From: Marasmius tenuissimus | Lineage: Eukaryota > Basidiomycota > Agaricomycetes > Agaricales > Marasmiaceae | Direction of reading: 5' to 3' | DNA: 64,000 nt | Assembly: GCA_029532415.1 (NCBI GenBank) | Contig: JAQOTA010000023.1 | Coordinates: forward strand, 744,001-808,000 | Part shown: positions 47,705 through 59,545 of the stretch, piece by piece | Layout of the letters: the number at the start of each line of letters is the position of its first letter | Numbering within the stretch: position 1 is the first letter of the stretch | Position numbers and translations under genes: made by a program | The notes under the pieces: model-generated | What the model saw: the letters and a program-made list of their open reading frames with translations, nothing else | Told to the model about the DNA's origin: nothing | Databases searched by the model: none

Positions 47705-47736
47705 GCTAAGTGCGGCACAAGTAGAGCACAAAGCGT

Positions 47737-49926
47737 CTATTGGGACGAATAAAATTCAAGTCCAAGATGTTCTCTAAAAGCGGAGAACTTGACATGACCC
47801 AAATTCTTGGTAAACATGTCCGCAGGATTGTAGGCACCGTCAATAAAGAAAAGATCGACCTTGCGGTCTGAAACACATTCGCAAATGTAATGATAGTGAA
47901 TATCAATGTGTTTGGTGCGACGTTCTTGAACTGGATTAGAGGCGATAAAAATCGAGCCTTGATTATCTCCACATATGGGTACGGGAGTCATATCAATCCC
48001 AAGTTCAGAGAGTAACTGTCGAATCCACACAGCTTGACGACTACAGTCGGATAGCGCCATGTATTCAGCTTCAGTGGATGAAAGCGCAACAGTCTTCTGG
48101 GCGCGTGATTGCCAACAGAAGATGCCACCTGCCAATTTGAAGAAATAGCCCGTGATCGACCAACGCTTGATAGGATCAGCAGCCCAATCAGAATCAGTGA
48201 ATGCTAGTAAACCTCCGTCAGAGGCTCCATCATAGACCAGTGAATAGTCTGGAGTTCCTGCAAGATAGCGGCAAATATAAAGCGCCTTTTTCAGGTGATC
48301 CTCCGAATTGAGAAAGCTTTGTAACGGCATAGGCAATATCTGGATGAGTGCCAAGCATGATATACAGAAGTGATCCAATCACTGATTGATATCGAGCGCG
48401 ACATTCGGGATCAACAGGACCTTCGTTGGGTTGTGGAATATAGCCGGCAGGAAGAGGAGTATCTGCTGCTTTTGCATTCTGCATGCCAAATCGTTCAAGA
48501 CCTTCTTCAAGTAGTCGGTCTGGTCAAGAAGGATTTTACGGCCTCTGTGACGAATACGCATGCGCAAGAACTCTTTGACTTCTCCAGGATCACGGCATTC
48601 CCAACGAGCCATAAACTCGGCTTTCTTCTTATCAACAAAGGCTTTGTTGGATCCAAGGAATAATGCATCGTCGTAGATCAAAGCAATACATTCTTCACCA
48701 GTCTCACGATCTTTGCAGATGAAGAGACCTGCATCGGAAGTTAAGCGTTTGAAGCCCATTACTTCCATGGACAAGCTGAGGGCACGCCACCACTCAAGAG
48801 CGGCTTGCTTCAGTCCATATAATGCTCGGCGAAGGCGATAGACTTTGCCTTCCTGACCCTTAACCTTGAAACCTTCAGGTTGATCCATATAGATCTCTTC
48901 TTTAAGTTCACCATAAAGAAAGGCGTTCTTCACATCCAACGCCTGAATGTGCCAGTTTTTGAGAGCTGCAAGTGCAAGCATCATCTGTACAGTTTCAAAC
49001 CGTACAACTGGTGAGAAGATCTCATCAAAGTCAACACCTTCGACCTGAGGGAAACCCTTGGCAACAAGTCGAGCTTTCTTTCGACCGTCTGACTTAACGT
49101 CAAACACCCATCTGTTTTTGACAGCCTTGCGACTCTTAGGTAGGTCAACCAATTCGAAGACCTTGCGCTTGCAAAGAGCCTCTAGTTCATCGCGGCAAGC
49201 GGCCTTCCATTCTCTCTGCTGCTCAGCTGGCAGCTTCAGTATGTCACGGAGAGTCCACTCTCGAATGTTAGACATATCGGTGAGGTCATCGTGAATGGGA
49301 ACTGCCCAATTGAACAGATAAATCACAAAACCTACTCCCCCTTCCTGGGATAATTGTTGCACTAAGTTATTGGGCTGACTCCCCCCTGGAGTTACACATG
49401 GTAGACAGACTGGCACGATTAGTCCCAGGAACTTTTCTAGGTCTGCCTCTCCTACGAGTAGTAGGTGGATCCATGGGTTCTCTATCACCCGTGGCATCTC
49501 TCCATGTAGAGTTTCTCTCCATATCACGCACAATGCGCGAGGGATTATTTGGGTCTCGTTGTTCACCAAATACATTATCAGGTTGCTTAGTACCCGTCTG
49601 TTTCCTGCCTGAATGCCTTGGCAGCGGAGTCTGCTCTTGTCCACCCACAGGTGTAGGTAGCCTAGGAGGCTGGAACGGAGGATCAGGATCAGGATGTTGA
49701 CGTTCACCCTGAGGTACAAGACCATCTCCATCATCGTCATGTGGAGATTCCGATCGCTTTGGAAGGTTTTCGGGAGGATATAGATTGTCATCAGACGAAT
49801 CATCATCACTATCCGAAGAGAAGTTGGGATTTTCATCCAATACCGGCGGTATTTCAGGGATTTCACCCACCGGGGTAAAGCCACACGGTTTCTTATCAGA
49901 ACACTTCGGGAACAAATTTTCATCAA
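47737..49926 (-). pseudogene. Copia-2 reverse transcriptase and RNase H (broken)
   Basis: RT runs from about 49240 to 48490 (WKAACRDELEALCKRK, NRWVFDVKSDGRKKARLVAKG, DVKNAFLYGELKEEIYMDQ). The active-site box that should read Y-x-D-D is IYDDALF at 48667-48675: one codon has been lost in frame. Frameshifts near 48480 and 48300 separate it from RNase H (48378-47737; TDSDWAADPIKR, ALSSTEAEYMALSDC, DNQGSIF). About 16 nt present in the related fragment at 59960 are missing at the second frameshift. Confidence 0.85.
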
Positions 49927-50886
49927 ACAGAGCAGTAGCGCTTTTGAAGATACTATTGTTGGACATCTTCATGAAGACATATCCTTTCATGCCTTCCTGA
50001 AAACCGATGAAGGTCATCAGTTCCCAACCGGAGATAACTTGTTAACTCGACGCTTTTCCGGAATAAACGCATACGCTGCACATCCGAATACTCGAAGATC
50101 CGAAACATCCGGTGCACTGCCATGCAACTTCTCATGCAGGGTCAACCAACGTAAACGCTGGGACGGCGTCCGATTGTGAAGTGCAACAGCGTGCAACACA
50201 CAGAATTCCCACCAAGAAGGTGGAAGACAAGCATCAAAGCGAAGAGCTTGAGCTTTCTCGACTATGGTTCGATTGAACCGTTCTGCACGACCATTCTGTT
50301 CCGGCGTATATGGAATGCTGGTCAGAATTTTGATACCGTGCTCCTTCAGTACATCATCAAAGGCATCCGATTTGTACTCTCCCCCTCCATCGGACATCCA
50401 TTCCTTAATATCAACACCAAATTGTACCTTCACCATAGCAATAAAGTCACGGAGCATCTTGACAGAGTCAGATTTGCGTCGCATGAGCATTGTCCAGCCA
50501 TGTGAAGTACAGTCACTGACAAACGACATATACCATTTGTATTTGTGGTATGACTCAGTGGGGAATTGTTTGAGGTCAGAGTGGATTTTTTCGAAGGGTT
50601 TCGAGGCACGGGTAGTGGAGTCAGGGAACGATCTGGAGTGCATCTTTCCTTCTGCACATCCTCGGCATAACCGGGTTTTCTTTGGTTTTCGGTCGAATTC
50701 CGGGAAGTTCTTAGTATGCTTCCGAGCTTTATCCAGAGCCTTGTCTGAACAATGTCCGAAACGTCTGTGTAGAACCTTGTAGTCAACTTTATCCATTGTT
50801 GACTTGGCCATTAAGCTACGAGCAGAGGCTTTCTGCGAGCTAACCCAATAAATGGTTTGACCAGGCATGAGCGGGTAAGATACCAA
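49367..50886 (-). pseudogene. Copia-2 integrase
   Basis: The zinc-finger segment LHRRFGHCSD..CRGC (about 50770-50650) is followed by the catalytic core: IHSDLKQFP, WMSDGGGEYKS and TPEQNGRAERFNRT. The copia-specific HEKLHGSAPDVSDLRVFGCAAYAF follows. At 50017 the frame shifts into a Pro/Asp-rich linker (50017-49367) with a GRPRK AT-hook-like tail that leads to RT. Confidence 0.85.
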
Positions 50887-52914
50887 TGATTGGCGTCAAC
50901 CCTTTTGATAAAAAGCCAATTTGCTAGATGATCCGCGTACTTGCAGACCACCTTGCAAGAATTCTCCAAGCGAGAGAAGTCGAATTGACAGAAGCGGAAC
51001 ATAATAGACAGGATAGAGTCGCGTAATGCGTTCCTCCATACAACCGTCAGATCCTTCAACAGAATGAGAGATGAACACAGTCCCTTTCCCCTTGATTTGG
51101 ATAGGGTTGTCCTTCTGTGCAGTGTTTAGCTGCGGTCCATTGTTCATGGGTTCGTACTCAGCAAAATCTTCAAGATCATAAGTAAAGTGCAATGAAGCAC
51201 CCGAATCGACGATCCACTCTTGCGAGCTTCCAGTCGCCTTCTTTCCCTTACAATTGGCACATGTGGCAAAGTGATCACCAATATATTGCGCAAATTTCAT
51301 ACGGGACACGATATCCGAACTACTACGTTTAGAAGCGGCTAATAAAGCGGCGCACTGTAGGTTTGTATCAGTGTTAGAAGAAAGACTGAGATAAGGCACT
51401 TGCCTGTCATCATCAGATTCCTCAGATCCGATGGAGACTGAATCGTACTCAACATCGTCGGAAAAACCAGCGGCATCTGCGATCTCGCTGTCAACGTCCA
51501 TGGCACTTCCACTCGCAATCTCCGTACGCAAAGAATCGTTTATAGCGTTCAACGCAATACGATCCTCACATTCAGAGTCGGAGTCCTCATAGAAAGAATC
51601 ATAGAGGTTGTAAACCTTCTCGACACTCTTAGCACGCTTTGCAGGTGGAGCAGTGGAGAAGGGACCATCAATACGATGCTTGAGGGAGGAAGAGGAAGCA
51701 GCCGCATATCCCTGTTCCATAGGTTCAAGGACGTGGGCATACTTGGGAATACCAAGACGATCGGCAAGACTGCGAGCAGCCTGAGCATTCTCAAAAACAG
51801 TACCACCAGAGGTAGCACCGGAGAAACGCTGCATGTGGAGTGGATCCCGGGATCGGTCCGCGGGATGTACGACAGATGGAGTATCAGGAACGATGGGGGG
51901 TGAGGAGATGGACAAATGAGAGAGGGACGCGATATGAGAATGACCCTTGTGAGAGGAGTCACCCTTGTTGTCCTGAGAATCACCCTTCTTCTTCCTGCCA
52001 CGTCGGTTATTCTTCTTCTTCTGGTCGTTGTCGTTTTTAGATTGGTTGTTATTATTAGACGTCGACGAAGGAGGATTAGACTGCTGGTTAAACTTCGGGT
52101 CCTTGTCCTTCTTCTTGACAGAAGAAATGCGCGACGCAAGAGGAGCGGGTTTGCGGGATTCGTAGTGGTTAATGACGGCATCACGAGCCACTTCGAAAGT
52201 AAGTTCAGCTGGCGAGTTACCATTGGTAGCAAATTCACGAGCGTTGGCCCATGACTGTGGAATGATAGAGAGGAGGAGCATGGCTCTAACAAGGGTAGGA
52301 AGATCGATCTGAGCTTCAGTGAGCTGGCCGAATAGGAGTTCGAGTTTAGCAATTTCGGGAACGGGGTTACCACCGGACAAACGAAACTCCATGACCGACT
52401 TGAAGTCAGCCCAAACAGACACAGAAGTCTGTTGACCATAACGAGCCTTGATCTTCTCCCAAGCACCCCAAGCCGTATCATCATCCTCAATAATACTCTG
52501 CACGGCAATGGTGGTGGTAGCACGAAGTGCACCCATGGCCTTGAATTCATACTTCTTCCAACGTCGACTATCCTTTTCATACCTGATAACCTCCTTCTCA
52601 TACCTCTCCAAAGCGTTCGCATACTGCTCCAGGTCCCTAGCATACTGCTGCATCTGAGCATGAGAGACCGTCTCTGTGCGTGTAGTCGCTTCAGTTGTAG
52701 TTGTAGCAGCAACAGTGACAGTGCGAGTAGTTGCTTTCGGTTCAGTCGGTTCGGTAGGTTTGTCGGGAGCATCAGGTTCAGGATCGTCGTTGGTGCAATG
52801 GTCGTAGAACTCGTTGATCATGGCATAGGTACCAAGACCCTTGGACCACTTGCACCAGTTGACACTGCTGAAGACTTCAACAGTGGGGATAAGGGTAGAC
52901 ATAACAGGAGCCAT
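50887..52914 (-). pseudogene. Copia-2 Gag and protease
   Basis: One long open frame, with likely start at Met 52914 or 52902, encodes Gag. It has a Thr/Glu-rich insert with a helical repeat (QQYARDLEQYANALERYEKEV), LSIIPQSWANAREF, and a Lys/Arg/Asn-rich tail (about 52090-51950) rather than a clear zinc knuckle. The CANCKGKKATG segment precedes the protease WIVDSGASLHFTYD (about 51190-51230). A TGA at 50896-50898 separates it from the integrase in the same frame. Gag plus protease is intact, so only downstream parts are broken. Confidence 0.85.
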
Positions 52915-53230
52915 AGCGATCTGGAGTAATAAAACAACGATCAGCATAGGTTCATCATCATAGGCAATGATAAAAGAAATCACTGCACGGTCAACGGCAA
53001 TAGCCATCGATCGTTGTTGAGGACACAGTCCACCATCGTCAAACATCAATGAAGATGTCGACTTCACAGGTCCAGAACCGGTGTTAACGGTCTGCCCATC
53101 ACGACAGTGATTAAGCAGTCACGATGGTTATCGAGTGCAACGACCACAATAGCGCATCATCATAGGCAGCACACAATAAAGGTGCACATCCTAGAGAGCT
53201 GCCATCGCAGGGCACATCGATAGGGCACCG

Positions 53231-53500
53231 GGGCCCATAACCTGTTGAGGCAGAGGTCCTGCCCACGCAGTGGCAGCATGGGACAGACTAGCTCACCTGG
53301 AGATAGGCTTAGAGGCAGCAACGAGAGTAGTAAAAGTACTGGTATTGCATGTAGATACAGAGCTACTTATATACTATACAGAGGTGGCTGTATCTTCTAT
53401 AACAGGAGTGACTAGGAATAGCATAGATCATAGTGAAACAATTGAAGCATAGATGCGGCCCGATACAACGGTCCATATATCCGGTAGTCCGGATTCAACA
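53231..53500 (-). repeat. Copia-2 5' LTR and primer-binding site
   Basis: The LTR spans 53243-53500. The adjacent 53231-53242 reads GGGCCCATAACC on the plus strand, i.e. a primer-binding site GGTTATGGGCCC on the element strand, identical to that of copia-1 and complementary to the initiator tRNA-Met anticodon arm. Confidence 0.88.
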
Positions 53501-53747
53501 TGAAGGACGTGGGAGCAGGGGGCACCAGTGTGTCTGAGCCCATGATGATGCAACCCTATTTACCACATAGTGTTGGGGAAACACTGTGGATATGTTCTGA
53601 GGAGCGGTTCTTATCGAGGCGCACCTCCTTTCTAGTGGGGGATCTAGTTATTACGCATTTGTGGGATGCTGCATTTGTATATAGCGACCGGACTGTGTTC
53701 GTACACCGGTATATAAGAATATGATTCAAAAAAAAAAAAAAAAAAAA
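53501..53747 (+). mobile_element. LINE 3' end (copy c)
   Basis: This is the terminal ~225 bp of the LINE 3' tail plus about 20 A residues, matching the tails of copies a and b (ends AGAATATGATTC). It starts directly at the copia-2 LTR and ends directly in LINE copy d, so no target duplication can be identified. Confidence 0.85.
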
Positions 53748-55175
53748 GAGAAGGGTGGTGTTCAAAGACACCTCCCGAGCTCTGATTTCGTACACCTTCA
53801 TTATGGGTGCTATGTATATTGATGAAAGGACTGGAGACGGGGCAGAGCCCTGTCCCACTCCCACATCTGCTTCGTTAGGCCCTGATTCAAACAGCTTCCA
53901 CCTATATCTGGTGGACTGCCCCACAAGGTAGGAGGTAAAGAATCCAATCAACTTGTGAGAGAACCCAAATTTACTCAGTATGTGCAGTAGCACATCATGA
54001 TTGAGTGATGGGAAGAATTGAGCAATGTCAAAAGCGACCACGCTCGTCATCTCCCCCTTTCTAGGTGGGTTAGGTAGGTGCCTGCATCCTCAGTGCACCG
54101 TTGGCGGACTCCCCCAAACTGGTTGGGGTGAACAAGATCAAACTTGATCATGTCGAATTGGAGACGATTCGAAATCATCTTCTCAATAAGTTTGCCCACA
54201 GTATTAAGCAGCACATAATGCATCCCCGAGCTCTGCATTGCTGAATCTAGACCAGTTTCGTTCTGTCATCGGCTCTAGCTGATGAAGCACAGAAAGGTCC
54301 ACTTCCCTTCCTGATGCAGAGTTGTATGTCCCATGGAGACCTCTCCACAAATCATCAAGGTCATGGCTGTTCATTGTACTGGATAGCCTCCACTGGTGGT
54401 AACTTGCGCTGTTGGATCCATTCCATTAGATCCCAAGGGCGCTTGTTAGATACAGCAATTTCATTGATTCTAGAGTCAAAGAACTTGCGTTTGGAGGTTT
54501 GGATGACCCTCCTAAACTCGGTCCAGTTGTCCTGGGACCTTTCATCCCTGTAGGCCTGAAGGGCATCAGAGCACTCTTCAGACCACCAGGGCTTCGAGAA
54601 TTTTGTGACACAGGAGGCCATTGAATGCAGGTCCCATGCTTTTGAGAATACTGAGGCCATCTCAGCTGCCATAGCTGATACATCCTCTGCTGTTTGAGGC
54701 TCCAGCCACATTAATGCCTGGAGTCCATCAATTATGTCGGCTAGGAACTTATCTTCCTCCTCCCCCCCTTTAGGGAGGGCACGACACTGTATTTCTGGGA
54801 TGTCCCCCATATCCATATCTAGTGTTACAGAGACCGGGATATGGTCCGATGGTCCCTGCAGTTCTGTCTTTCTTGTGGCCAATATTGCCAGTGAGAGCGT
54901 AGATTTAACAAACACTAGGTCTAGGACAGACTCCCTCAGACCTTGCGTCTGTGATATGAAGGTCGGCCCTGGATTTATATATCCGGCCCTGGACACTCCA
55001 AGTTCCCCTGCTGTCTCCAGCAGTCTCCAGCAGAGCTGCTACCATCCCTCGCCGTTGTGAGACCCCCGGGTCCCACTCCGGGGAGTGGCAGTTGAAATCA
55101 CCTGCCATAAGCGAGAGTGAAGGTATGCTACCCACTTTGCTTTGCATAAGTCGGATTGCGGTTCCATTGTCATCT
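53748..55175 (-). mobile_element. LINE internal fragment (copy d)
   Basis: On the minus strand it covers the end of the endonuclease (AGDFNCHSPEWDP, GPSDHIPVSV), the linker and the RT fingers/palm (VVAFDIAQFFPSLNH) up to the codons immediately before the catalytic YVDDG. It lacks about 450 nt between linker and RT relative to copy b, and has a 12-13-bp direct duplication (GTCTCCAGCA) near 55013-55030. The 3' part is missing where copy c abuts. Confidence 0.85.
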
Positions 55176-55530
55176 CGCTGACGCATGTGGGTGAAGTCTG
55201 ATTGTCCTTGATTTATTTGTCCTCAGGACTCGTTGCCCACGCGAAATGCAATCAGAGTGAACTCAACCCCCGACCTCGGTAATGATTAAACACATCGACC
55301 TCATTGCGGTCTTGTAAAACTCAAATATTTGTACCCATGCTAGACACCGCTTTCAGCCATCCTTTTTGATGGGATGAGGGCCTCTTACGGGAACCCTGGT
55401 CAGCCATGATCTTCTGTTGAGGTTTTCCTGAGCCCAGACAGCGTGTAAGTGCCAGGTTTACTCCATGTTTTCTTTCGATATCTCATTGCAACTCGGTCGC
55501 GAGTTCATCTCCGGATCTGGTTTCTCGCAG
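55176..55530. other. Unique sequence between LINE copies
   Basis: About 355 bp without a recognisable gene lies between the 5' end of copy d and the target duplication of copy e. Confidence 0.6.
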
Positions 55531-55545
55531 CAGTACTTGTCATGA

Positions 55546-57736
55546 TTTTTTTTTTTTTTTTTTTTGAATCATATTCTTATATACCGGTGTATGAACACAG
55601 TCCGGTCGCTATTTACAGATGCAGCATGCCACAAATGCATAATAACTAGATCCCCCCCCTAGAAAGGAGGTGCGCCTCCCTAGGAACCGCCCCTCAGAAC
55701 GTATCCACAGTGTTTCACCAACACTATGTGGTAAATAGGGTTATATCGTCATGGGCTATGACGCACTGGTGCCCCCTGCTCCCACGTCCTTCACCCCCGC
55801 CACCTAGGCTCGGCAGCAAGGGCCCGCACACCCCTCCGTAGAGTCTACGGGAAGCTAATTCCAGCACATCAGCCCAGATCACTTACCCAACTCCTTCTGC
55901 GTCTGCTTGGGAGGGGAAGGCAAATGCCCTAGGGTTTGCCTTCAAATAAGCTATAAGGCCCGGCAGCCGGTTAAGCGAAGCTCCACGCTCAAGTTCTGAG
56001 CATTGGTAAAGTACGTGTGCCCTGGTACCAGGTTCTACACCGCACAAGCAGGATAGATCTGCCTGAATATTAAACTGCTGGTAGTACTCCCCAATCAGTG
56101 CATGTCCCAGAATGCACCGAGTCATTCTGGTTGTCAAAGAAAGCGACCCTGCGGCCAACTTTAACCATGTTCCTCCCTTAAGGTACGATGGCTGTAGAGG
56201 ACGATCTTTAAGATCTTGTAGCTCGTAAAAGTGCCTGCCTCTATATGATGGGTCTTGGAAGCGTGATACCCACACATCCTGCCCTGCTTTTGTGGCTTCT
56301 TGCCGAAGTCTATCCAGCGATGTTTGGGGCACTGCCCCCATGCCTACGGGGGGCAGTCCTCTGACAAATTCATGAGCGAGCTGGTGAATACTCCATTTCG
56401 CTTTTGAAGGTACTTGGATGAAGGTCACCTTACGGTCATCTCCTCCTGCAAACCAATCAGATAGTGCCCTACATACAGCCAGAGAGTGGCTCTGTCCTGA
56501 GTGTATGGACGGATCAATTGCCCGCTTTGCTGCAGCAATGCAATCAGTAAATAATACAAAATGGTTGCTTTCCCTGCATGACATAGCCATGTAGGAAATT
56601 GCCACCCGTATAGCATAAAGCTCCGCGTCTGGAGCTGTAACAACCCCTGAAGCATACCTGGTCTGGTGAACTAGGTCTCCGTTCCTGTATATCATGGCCG
56701 CTGAAACGGCCTGATGTCTAGGGTTTTGCGGCACCGAGGCGTCAGTAGCTGCAACAACCGTGTCAAGATCGTCTTCGAGTAACTCGAGTTTCCGGTCAAG
56801 AAATACTATCCACTCAGCTAGGCTTTCGGACTCGGACTTCTCCTTGTCCTTGGCCTGCTCAGTGAATGTAATGCGGTCAGGATACCTATCCCGCAATCTA
56901 TTGCCAGGGTTCGCATCCTTGTGAGTGGGATCGAACTCCTCGGTAAGCTTAGTGGAGATCTTGTCGATCTCAATAACAGTGCCTTTGACCTTCTTCTGGA
57001 CTGCTTCCGTCAGAGTGGCCAATGACTTGGGATGTGGGGTGGCGTCTTTCACTTGTCCTCCCCTAAGTAAAGATCTCGTTGGGTGTGTGCTCGACAAGGT
57101 GGCTACCCTGTAATCTGCCCTGATGGCAAGTTTACGAAGGTGAATGTGAACCGGGATGAGTCCCGCAAGGGCTTCAACTCCGCCTGTAGGTGATGTGCGA
57201 AAGGCACCAGTCACCCATATTGCTGCTTTACGCTGCATAGTTTTGAGGGATTTGAGAGCGGTTTTGCTCCTAGATCCTTCAAAGAACCATAGCCTAAATC
57301 TGTACGTGGCGATGGGCATCACACATGCACGGTATAGGAGCCTTTTATGAAGGGCTGAAAGCCCCCTGGTTGAGTTGCCAAGCATTCTCATCGACTGTAC
57401 AGTGGTGAGAGCCTTGGTAGAATAGTATCGCACATGCTCGTGGAACAGCAATTTGCGATCAAAATAGAACCCCAAGTACCGCCAGGTTTCTCTGGGTCGG
57501 AGTGGAGTGTTTCCCGTGTACGGGACAAACTCCAAGTCTAGGGGCGGGTCGTATCGATCCCTGGCCCTGCTAAAGTGAAAGAGTTCGGTTTCATCGTGCT
57601 CCAGTATTAACCCCACCGCCGTGAACAGGGCGAATAGGATCCCATATGCCCTCTTAAGGGAATGGTTGTTATCGTCTAGCGATTTGGATTGGGCTACCAC
57701 TGTGCCATCGTCCACATAAGAGAGGAGGGTGGTGTA
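55546..57736 (-). mobile_element. 5'-truncated LINE (copy e) with 15-bp target duplication
   Basis: Poly(T) at 55546-55564, the conserved 3' tail, RNase H and the C-terminal half of RT. It is flanked by AGTACTTGTCATGAT at 55531-55545 and 57737-57751. Truncation falls a few codons before the YVDDG motif. Confidence 0.92.
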
Positions 57737-57763
57737 GTACTTGTCATGATCGGCTCCCTTCAT
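55883..57763 (-). CDS. LINE copy e: uninterrupted RT C-terminus and RNase H
   Basis: A continuous frame of 626 codons; the first ~9 codons come from host sequence and the target duplication, not the LINE. RT begins TTLLSYVDDGTVVAQSK and lacks fingers and most of the palm. It continues through the thumb (ETWRYLGFYFDRKLLFHEHV) to RNase H with all acidic motifs seen (AATDASVPQNP, AELYAIRVAIS, LFTDCIAAAKRAID) and a final cysteine segment (LSCLCGVEPGTRAHVLYQC). It is the best-preserved RNase H in the window. Not expected to be functional as a truncated RT. Confidence 0.75.
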   Translation of the reverse strand: MKGADHDKYYTTLLSYVDDGTVVAQSKSLDDNNHSLKRAYGILFALFTAVGLILEHDETELFHFSRARDRYDPPLDLEFVPYTGNTPLRPRETWRYLGFYFDRKLLFHEHVRYYSTKALTTVQSMRMLGNSTRGLSALHKRLLYRACVMPIATYRFRLWFFEGSRSKTALKSLKTMQRKAAIWVTGAFRTSPTGGVEALAGLIPVHIHLRKLAIRADYRVATLSSTHPTRSLLRGGQVKDATPHPKSLATLTEAVQKKVKGTVIEIDKISTKLTEEFDPTHKDANPGNRLRDRYPDRITFTEQAKDKEKSESESLAEWIVFLDRKLELLEDDLDTVVAATDASVPQNPRHQAVSAAMIYRNGDLVHQTRYASGVVTAPDAELYAIRVAISYMAMSCRESNHFVLFTDCIAAAKRAIDPSIHSGQSHSLAVCRALSDWFAGGDDRKVTFIQVPSKAKWSIHQLAHEFVRGLPPVGMGAVPQTSLDRLRQEATKAGQDVWVSRFQDPSYRGRHFYELQDLKDRPLQPSYLKGGTWLKLAAGSLSLTTRMTRCILGHALIGEYYQQFNIQADLSCLCGVEPGTRAHVLYQCSELERGASLNRLPGLIAYLKANPRAFAFPSQADAEGVG

Positions 57764-58632
57764 TGTCTCATGCCTGACCCCAAAACCTGTTGTACAATAG
57801 CGCTTTCACTGTGCCACCGTCTCTACCTCCATCACATCCACATGATCCGGACGAGGGTAAATTCAGTTGTTCATCATCATACATACAAGAGCAACGTCTA
57901 CTGACGACAATTCATCCAGTCTTGTCGCTTCTTTCCCAGTCACATCGGCGAACACTTGCCTGGGCTAGGCGCTGGAATCAGGCTCAACACCAAACCCCGC
58001 AAATGTTGCAGAGCAGACATCTGATCATATTGTGAAGCCGGTCGCAGCAGTCAATGAAGGCAGTCAAGGTGGCAGCACTAGGGGCAAGTGCAAACACAGG
58101 GGCCAGTCTGGCTAGGACAACAGACGTGACAAGAAGGGTGATGGCAGAGAGGAAGAAGGTGGGAGGTAGACAAACATAGAACAGAGGACGGTTCAGCAAG
58201 TAAGAGGACCAGGACTACCCGGACTTTTCGCAAGGTATCAACACTATAAACCAAACAGGATCTCCTCGTCGCAGATGAAGCCAGCAAGAGGACAAGGCAA
58301 CAACTGCCTATATCACTGTAAGCGGCTATACATTGCTGAAGGAGATGACTCAGACCACAACTTGAGAAGGAGATAAGCCTGCAGAAGAACCTGTTCCATC
58401 TGAGACTCCTGAAAAGGGTGAACCCAGAGATGTGAAGGCAAAGATGAGGGCCAAGGCTGAGTAACCCCCACCAAGGTTGTGCACTTGCAATTCTACCCAT
58501 CTCTTTTTCTCTTCCCTTGCAAATCTTGGCTTCTGTAGTGGTCATGAACGTTACTGTCAACACTGTTGCAACCTTCCTCGTAGTGCCCACACTCCAATCG
58601 TATCACTGTATTCTGTGTCAATTTCTTTGTCA
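57752..58632. other. No recognisable gene
   Basis: Mixed-composition sequence with short open frames on both strands (for example 58078-58590 on the minus strand). Nothing identifiable. The left edge is the copy-e target duplication. Confidence 0.5.
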
Positions 58633-59545
58633 ATATCCTCCTCCATTTGCACAAAAAATAAGACCAACACATGATCCATTTTTTGTGCACCTGCATCAAG
58701 GTGAAGGTATGGCGCGACCACTTCTGTTGGGGGTCAAGATGCAACTTGGGGTGATTTGAGGGTGATCTGAGACTAAAAGGTGGGGAATTGTGCTGGAAAC
58801 CCTCTGTGTGCACGCTACGGATTTATTAGCAAACCTTTTCCTGGCTATTTCTCGGGTTTTTCCTGCTGTATTAGGTGTCAAATCAGACCTTTCATTGATT
58901 TCTCAAAGCCAATTTCATCACTGAGACAAAATGGAGGCCACAGTCAAGCTAATCCTCAAAGTATCATTCTATGACACTTCGGTGGACTTTCCTGATTAGC
59001 TCATGAGGTCTAAACTCGGTGATATCCGGGCTTCTATCTTATCTCTCTTGGGGTATGCCATTTGTTTACTCTGGAAGCTTCCACATGACTTGCTCACAAA
59101 ATGCGTCATAGGAGGTTATCTACATCTTATCGCAAAGGCGGCAGGCAATAGGCCTAGACTATTGAGCAAATAAGGAAAGACCCTGAAAAGCGGTCCGAGT
59201 TGTACTTGGATCTCCATGTTCAATCCATGTCAGTCTCCTGCCAATTATGTCTTTGATTCTGAGCTTTAAGTCCCAGATAAAACACAGGACTCAACAAGTT
59301 TCATGGATCCATTAACAACTGGCCAAGGAACAGCCGGGAGAGGTGCTCCAAAAAGTCTGTAGCGCGTGCAACCAGGATTTCCAGCGCAACTCCCCACCTC
59401 TAGGTCTCAAATCACCCTTAAAACACACAGAGTCGCATCTTGACTCCCCAGGGAACTGCCAGTGTCAGGCACATGCTTCAAGTTGTGCGCTCAGAAAATG
59501 GGTTGTGCACCGGTCTTATTTCTTGCGCAAACAGAGGAGGATGTG
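58633..59545. repeat. Diverged inverted repeat with ~230-bp arms
   Basis: The left arm (about 58633-58860) matches the reverse complement of the right arm (about 59310-59545). Shared blocks include ATCCTCCTC at the outer ends, AATAAGACC, GGTCAAGATGC / GAGTCAAGATGC, and GGTGATTTGAG / GGGTGATTTGAGAC. The arms are perhaps 65-70% alike by eye; the spacer is about 450 bp without a coding frame. It may be an old TIR transposon or a foldback unit. No target duplication is evident. Confidence 0.55.

Larger units (their letters stand above)
47438..53500 (-). mobile_element. Ty1/copia-like element, copia-2
   Basis: The element is 6,063 bp on the minus strand with 258-bp LTRs (47438-47695 and 53243-53500) differing at one position that I can see. 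The PBS, Gag, protease, integrase, RT, RNase H, polypurine tract order is complete. The word left of it is GTTAT, but the right side is TGAAG within LINE sequence, so no target duplication is present and one flank must have been rearranged after insertion. Confidence 0.9.

Noticed and set aside
53501..55175. LINE copies c and d as one insertion with 5' inversion (twin priming)
   Set aside because: In twin priming the inverted piece lies upstream of the 3' segment and poly(A). Here it lies downstream of the poly(A), so two separate events are needed.
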